NCBI GenBank assembly: GCA_944324255.1
Contig: CALUVM010000002.1
Location: 99,430-163,429, forward strand
DNA length: 64,000 nucleotides
Direction of reading: 5' to 3'
DNA from: Candidatus Gastranaerophilales bacterium
GTDB lineage: Bacteria > Cyanobacteriota > Vampirovibrionia > Gastranaerophilales > Gastranaerophilaceae
The notes under the pieces were generated by a model that saw only the letters and a program-made list of their open reading frames with translations, ran no database searches and had not been told where the DNA came from. The translations under genes were made by a program, and so were the position numbers. Positions 59,582 through 64,000 of the stretch are shown in pieces (within the stretch, counting starts at the first letter, position 1; each line of letters begins with the position of its first letter).

Positions 59582-60445
59582 TTATATAAAGACCTTGGTT
59601 AATATTGCTTTTGTGTTCTCTATTTTGCATATTGCAGCAAGTTCATCGTTGTATGTTAAAACAACTAAACTATCCGGTAAATTTACTTTTATTGAGATTC
59701 CGTGAGAAACTTTTTCTCTTTCGTTTTCATTTAATTCGTATTTTGGATAATCGAGATATTCAAGAGGGGAGATTAAATTCTTTTCAACATCTTCTTTTGT
59801 TTTTAAATCCTCAAGCTTCACGGAGTTTGCTGCCGTGAAATTTCCTGCTTTAATTCGAACGAGTTTTGCAAGATATCCGCCTGCGCCCAGAACTTCTCCT
59901 AAATCATTTGCAATAGAGCGGATATAGGTTCCCTTTGAACAGTCTATATAAAGTTCAAGAGTCCGGTTTTGAGGGTTAAAATTTTCTATACGAAGTTCAT
60001 TAATAGTGACTTTCCGCGGCTTAATTTCTACTTCTTCACCTTTTCTTGCGTATTCGTAGAGTTTTTTTCCCCTAACTTTTATAGCCGAATATATCGGGGG
60101 AATTTGTTCTATTTCCCCTTTAAAATTTTCAAGTGCGGATTCTATTTCTTCTAATAAGACTTTTTTATCGGAAGTCCTGACGATTTCTCCTTCTGTATCG
60201 TAAGTGGTTGTATTTTTCCCGAACTGAACAGTTCCAAGATAGGCTTTATCATCTGCCATATATTCAATAAGGCGGGTAGCTTTCCCTATGCAGACCGGTA
60301 ATACACCTTCCGCAAAAGGGTCAAGGGTGCCTGTATGTCCGATTTGTTTTATTCCCACAAGCCGCCTTAAGACCGAAACAACATCATGTGATGTCATTCC
60401 TTTTGGCTTATAAATATTTATGCATCCGAAAAGTTTATCTTCCAT
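59582..60445 (-). CDS. truB: tRNA pseudouridine-55 synthase
   Basis: 287 residues from ATG 60445 (GAGGG upstream). Motifs: GCINIYKPKGMTSHDVV, HTGTLDPFAEGVLPVCIGKATR with the catalytic Asp, then CSKGTYIRSIANDLG. Follows rbfA on the same strand 41 bases away, the conserved rbfA-truB order. Confidence 0.95.
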   Translation of the reverse strand: MEDKLFGCINIYKPKGMTSHDVVSVLRRLVGIKQIGHTGTLDPFAEGVLPVCIGKATRLIEYMADDKAYLGTVQFGKNTTTYDTEGEIVRTSDKKVLLEEIESALENFKGEIEQIPPIYSAIKVRGKKLYEYARKGEEVEIKPRKVTINELRIENFNPQNRTLELYIDCSKGTYIRSIANDLGEVLGAGGYLAKLVRIKAGNFTAANSVKLEDLKTKEDVEKNLISPLEYLDYPKYELNENEREKVSHGISIKVNLPDSLVVLTYNDELAAICKIENTKAILTKVFI

Positions 60446-60486
60446 GAGATTATCCCTCAATATCCAGCTCAAAAATTTATTTAAAC

Positions 60487-60834
60487 TTACTTGATTTCGC
60501 CTTTAGAAATTTTTTCAATGAGGTCAATTACTCTTGAGCCCTGTTCAAGCCCGTCGCTAAAAATAAATTTAATTTCCGGAGTGACTCTCAACCGGATACG
60601 TTTGCCAACTTCGTAGCGGACTTTGCCCGTATTCTTTTCAATAATTTCTTTATCTTTTTCTACCTGTTCCGGAGAACCTAAAACACTATAGAAAACTTTT
60701 GCAAAGGAGTTATCATGAGAAACTTCAACATCCACAACGGATACAACACCCTCAAGACCTCTGATTTCACGTCTTAAAATCTCTGAGATATCTCTCATAA
60801 GTTCTTTTCGCACACGTTCGTTTCTTAAAGACAT
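60487..60834 (-). CDS. rbfA: Ribosome-binding factor A
   Basis: 115-residue KH-fold 30S maturation factor. Start ERVRKELMRDISEILRREIRG and the VSVVDVEVSHDNSFAKVFYSVLG core are typical, as is the LRVTPEIKFIFSDGLEQGSRV end. Paired with truB downstream. Confidence 0.93.
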   Translation of the reverse strand: MSLRNERVRKELMRDISEILRREIRGLEGVVSVVDVEVSHDNSFAKVFYSVLGSPEQVEKDKEIIEKNTGKVRYEVGKRIRLRVTPEIKFIFSDGLEQGSRVIDLIEKISKGEIK

Positions 60835-60893
60835 TGTTTTTCTCCTTAGCCTAAGTATATGTTAAACATATTATAACATAAAATTAAATAACC

Positions 60894-60930
60894 TAAAGGC
60901 GGGCTTGTGTTAAACACAAGCCCGCCTTTA
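60894..60930 (-). terminator. Long hairpin downstream of clpC
   Basis: A perfect 17-bp stem (TAAAGGCGGGCTTGTGT at 60894-60910 with 60914-60930) around TAA. The T tract on the clpC side is short, so termination is likely but not certain. Confidence 0.65.
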
Positions 60931-60941
60931 AAACTGTATTC

Positions 60942-63449
60942 TTATCCTTCTGAAGGAATTTCTTCTTTTTTCTCTTCGGTCTTAGCTTCTCCGGCTTTTC
61001 TTTCGAACACAATCTTATCGTCAACAAGTTTTAATAAAATTGTATCGCCCGGCTGGTAAGCATTGGTCAAGATTTCTTCCGCAAGCTGATCTTCAATTTT
61101 CTTTTGAATCAAGCGGCGGAGAGGTCTTGCACCGTATGCTTCGCTATAACCGTCTTTTGCAAGATAGTCTTTGACTTCATCCGTAACTTCGATGGATAAA
61201 TCTCTTTCAGAAAGACGTTTAAAGAGGTCTTTCATCATTAAATCAACAATTTCACGGATTTCTTCCTTGCTCAAGTGAGAGAATACTATAATATCATCAA
61301 TACGGTTCAAGAACTCAGGTCTGAAGGCTTTTTTAAGCTCTTCATTAACAGTTTCTTTAAGTTTTTCGTATTTATCCTGTTTAGCTGTTTCCGCTGTTGA
61401 GAAACCTAACTTGCCTTGAGTTGTAATCATACTTGCACCGACGTTTGAAGTCATAATGATTACTGTATTCTTAAAGTTAATATGTCTGCCCTTAGCATCG
61501 GTCAAACGCCCGTCATCAAGGATTTGGAGCATTATATTGAATACATCAGGGTGAGCTTTTTCTATTTCATCAAACAGAATAACGGAATACGGTTTCTTTC
61601 TTACAAGCTCTGCCAGATGTCCGCCGTCATCGTATCCGACATACCCCGGAGGAGAACCGATAAGTTTTGCGGTTGAATGTTTTTCCATAAATTCAGACAT
61701 ATCAACCCTTATCATATTATCTTCGCTTCCGAAGATAGCTTCTGCAAGGGCTTTGGCTAATTCTGTTTTACCGACACCGGTAGGACCGGAGAAGATAAAG
61801 CTTCCGATTGGTCTGTTCGGTGATTTTAAGCCGACTCTTGCACGGCGGATAGCTTTAGAAATTGCGGTAACTGCATCAGATTGACCGATAACTCTGTTAT
61901 GAAGTGTTTCTTCAAGCTTAAGAAGTCTTTCGCTTTCGCCTTCTGTCAGTTTAGTTACAGGAACACCGGTCATTGTTGCTACAACTTCCGCAACATCGTC
62001 TTCTGTTACAGTAGGTTTGTTGGCATCATTCTGACGCCGCCATTCCTCAGAAACCTCACGAATGCGGTCTTTCATATTTGCTTCGTCATCTCTCAACGAA
62101 GAAGCTCTTTCAAATTCCTGGTTTCTTATAGCGTCTTCTTTTTCTCTTATAATTTCTTTAAGTTCTTTTTCAAGCTCTTTTCCTTCTGGAGAAAGCGTAC
62201 AGACTTTAAGACGAACTTTAGAACTTGCTTCATCAATTACGTCAATTGCTTTATCCGGCAGGAATCTGTCATTAATATATTTGCTTGAAAGTTTGGTTGC
62301 CGCAACAATCGCATCATCAGAGATAATAAGGTTATGGTGTTCTTCGTATTTAGGTTTCAATCCTCTTATAATCTCAATTGTTTCGTCAATAGAAGGCTCT
62401 TCAATAATTACCGGCTGGAATCTTCTTTCAAGGGCGGAATCTTTTTCGATATACTTTCTGTATTCATCGGATGTTGTAGCACCGATAACCTGAATTTCGC
62501 CTCTTGACAGAGCAGGTTTGAGAATATTGGCAGCATCAATTGCACCTTCTGCGGCGCCTGCCCCGATTAAGGTATGCATTTCATCAATTACAAGGATAAC
62601 ATTTCCTGCCTGACGGATTTCGTCCATAATCTTTTTAAGACGTTCTTCAAATTCGCCTCTGTATTTTGTACCTGCAATCAACAAGCCCATATCTAACTGG
62701 ATAATCTTTTTATTTTCAAGGATATCCGGAACTTCGCCGTTAACGATTCTTATTGCAAGCCCTTCTGCGACGGCTGTTTTACCTACCCCCGGTTCACCTA
62801 AAAGAACAGGGTTGTTTTTGGTTCTTCTTGCAAGAATCTGTATAACACGTTCAATTTCTTTTTCTCTTCCAACAACAGGGTCAAGTCTTAACTCTGATGC
62901 GGCAAGGGTTAAGTCTGTACCGAACTCATCGAGGCTCGGGGTTTTAACTTTGCTTGCGGAAGAAGAACTTGAGCTTGAGCCGGAGCCTACTCCGCTGGAT
63001 GCGGTTTGAGGTTTGGAATCACCAAGCATTTTTATGACATTGCTTCTGACTTTGTTTAAATCAACGCCGAGGTTTTCAAGTACTCTTGCAGCAACGCCTT
63101 CTCCTTCTCTTATCAAACCTAAAAGCAGGTGTTCGGTGCCTATATAGTTATGTCCGAGCTGTCTGGCTTCATCCCAGGAGAGTTCCAGAACTCTTTTTGC
63201 TCTAGGCGTAAACGGAATTTCAACAGCTACAAAGCCGGAGCCTCTTCCTATAATTTTTTCTACTTCAATGCGGGCGTCTTTAAGATTAACCCCCATTGAT
63301 TTCAGGGTTTTTGCAGCAATTCCTGTGCCTTCTCCGATAAGTCCCAATAAAACCTGCTCGGTGCCGACAAAATTGTGGCCGAGTCTGCGGGCTTCTTCCT
63401 GAGCAAGCATAATAACCTTGATTGCTTTTTCGGTAAAACGTTCGAACAT
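60942..63449 (-). CDS. clpC: ATP-dependent Clp chaperone ClpC
   Basis: 835-residue AAA+ unfoldase feeding ClpP. Two Clp-N repeats ([23 protein letters not shown] and [20 protein letters not shown]), AAA-1 Walker [15 protein letters not shown], a UVR motif ([23 protein letters not shown]) and AAA-2 Walker [18 protein letters not shown] with a C-terminal D2-small domain. A Ser/Gly-rich linker (about 20 residues) follows the N domain. No mcsA/mcsB/ctsR neighbours, unlike Firmicutes. Confidence 0.96.
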   Translation of the reverse strand: MFERFTEKAIKVIMLAQEEARRLGHNFVGTEQVLLGLIGEGTGIAAKTLKSMGVNLKDARIEVEKIIGRGSGFVAVEIPFTPRAKRVLELSWDEARQLGHNYIGTEHLLLGLIREGEGVAARVLENLGVDLNKVRSNVIKMLGDSKPQTASSGVGSGSSSSSSSASKVKTPSLDEFGTDLTLAASELRLDPVVGREKEIERVIQILARRTKNNPVLLGEPGVGKTAVAEGLAIRIVNGEVPDILENKKIIQLDMGLLIAGTKYRGEFEERLKKIMDEIRQAGNVILVIDEMHTLIGAGAAEGAIDAANILKPALSRGEIQVIGATTSDEYRKYIEKDSALERRFQPVIIEEPSIDETIEIIRGLKPKYEEHHNLIISDDAIVAATKLSSKYINDRFLPDKAIDVIDEASSKVRLKVCTLSPEGKELEKELKEIIREKEDAIRNQEFERASSLRDDEANMKDRIREVSEEWRRQNDANKPTVTEDDVAEVVATMTGVPVTKLTEGESERLLKLEETLHNRVIGQSDAVTAISKAIRRARVGLKSPNRPIGSFIFSGPTGVGKTELAKALAEAIFGSEDNMIRVDMSEFMEKHSTAKLIGSPPGYVGYDDGGHLAELVRKKPYSVILFDEIEKAHPDVFNIMLQILDDGRLTDAKGRHINFKNTVIIMTSNVGASMITTQGKLGFSTAETAKQDKYEKLKETVNEELKKAFRPEFLNRIDDIIVFSHLSKEEIREIVDLMMKDLFKRLSERDLSIEVTDEVKDYLAKDGYSEAYGARPLRRLIQKKIEDQLAEEILTNAYQPGDTILLKLVDDKIVFERKAGEAKTEEKKEEIPSEG

Positions 63450-63568
63450 TTATAAATTCCTCTTCTTAGTATACGTATATTCTACAAAAAATAGCATGAA
63501 GTTTCAAGGGGGAGAAGAAATAACCTTCTTTCCCGAATTAGGAAGGAAAGAATCTTATTCACTCAGTT

Positions 63569-63758
63569 ACTATCCATTAACTGCCCCCCACCCTAACCTT
63601 CCCCAATCAGGGGAGGGAACAGATGGTGAATAGTACTCCTGTCATTCTGAAAGTGCAGAAAAATTAATTTATTTAGAACAGTTAATTTTTCGCACTGTTC
63701 AGAATCTTATCAATCGGGTAATATATTTGCTTTCTGGCAAGATCCTGAAAGGGGTAAA
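63569..63758. repeat. Dispersed 190-bp repeat, copy 2 (inverted)
   Basis: Reverse complement of 27676-27867 with only scattered differences. The hairpin GCAGAAAAATTAA / TTAATTTTTCGC and the CCCCAATCAGGGG end palindrome are both intact. It lies about 120 bases from the clpC start, so it may influence that gene. Confidence 0.8.
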
Positions 63759-63834
63759 TATAAATTAGTAGGCTTGACCAACAAGATAGTCCGCTTGGTG
63801 TAAAAAGTTCAGGATGACAGTTTAGTTTATTTTC

Positions 63835-64000
63835 ACTTAATCACTTAATCACTTAGTCACTCAGTCACTATCCATTAACCGCCCCCCACCCTAACCCTCC
63901 CCAATCAGGGGAGGGAACAATTTCTTAGTCACTCAGTCACTTAGTCACCTACCCACTACCCACGCAGACTGTCTATCATCCCTAACAAAAATTCCATACT
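63835..64000. repeat. Partial repeat copy and CACTTAATCACTTAATCA-type tandem words
   Basis: CACTTAATCACTTAATCACT and further variants with TAGTCACTCAGTCACT form an imperfect 9-10 bp tandem array. At about 63868-63919 the left end of the 190-bp repeat (ACTATCCATTAACCGCCCCCCACC...GGGGAGGGAACA) occurs again. No gene is supported. Confidence 0.6.

Overview
The window looks like chromosome of an AT-rich, flagellated bacterium. My best guess, from overall character rather than any search, is a non-photosynthetic relative of the Cyanobacteria (Melainabacteria/Vampirovibrionia, order Gastranaerophilales). Supporting signs are a ClpC with a UVR linker, a PgeF-SurE-YchF-GlgC housekeeping mix, flagellar genes, and many unassignable proteins, several of which carry a short F-x-G-like motif near the N-terminus. 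No rRNA, CRISPR array, transposase or integrase is visible.

Layout. 1-2.2 kb: end of an unknown gene, tmk, prfB (with the RF2 autoregulatory +1 frameshift) and a small membrane protein, facing pepA. 3.7-6.7 kb: a non-housekeeping stretch with an intact tRNA-Val(UAC), broken tRNA-Val pieces, a candidate structured RNA with its own promoter, a sigma-28 driven small gene, a gene with an early in-frame stop, and a copy of a dispersed repeat. 6.8-17 kb: umuC with a small partner gene, a TPR protein, unknown proteins, a GlmS-like SIS isomerase, a glycosyltransferase, a YdjC-type deacetylase and a phospholipase D-like protein. 17-27 kb: dusB with a large exported TPR protein, def-fmt, trkA-trkH, an S24 repressor facing a two-gene cassette across paired operators, and ychF. 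28-31 kb: fliJ, a fliK-like gene and a rod/hook gene, then a sigma-28 gene encoding an NPF-repeat protein. 31-45 kb: exported trehalose-synthase-like GH13 enzyme, aspS, pgeF, two paralogous membrane proteins, surE, a glycine-zipper protein, glgC, a GNAT-like protein and a third sigma-28 gene. 45-54 kb: rpmI-rplT, then smc, three tandem ORF6N genes, scpA, scpB and an exported TPR metalloprotease in one direction. 54-64 kb: a small accessory set (glycosyltransferase, XRE regulator, DUF4186, acyltransferase), a radical SAM gene, maf, rpsA, truB, rbfA, clpC, and another copy of the dispersed repeat.

Three regulatory patterns tie dispersed genes together. Genes at 5063, 30831 and 44582 are preceded by near-consensus flagellar sigma-28 promoters (TAAAGTTT-N11-GCCGATAA); all three encode proteins without Cys, Trp or a signal peptide, so a late flagellar or flagellar-exported set is a reasonable inference. 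Genes at 12032(-), 42030(-) and probably 15905(+) share a different upstream element (GGCAATTTYCTGAC-N19-ATATAGGG). The S24 repressor controls itself and the facing cassette from one palindromic intergenic region.

The strongest candidate for something undescribed is the ORF6N triplet between smc and scpA. At the same codon position each paralogue contains a 25-27 bp palindrome, but the arm sequence differs between genes, and one gene carries the 27-nt module twice. The second is the tRNA-Val region with its candidate structured RNA.
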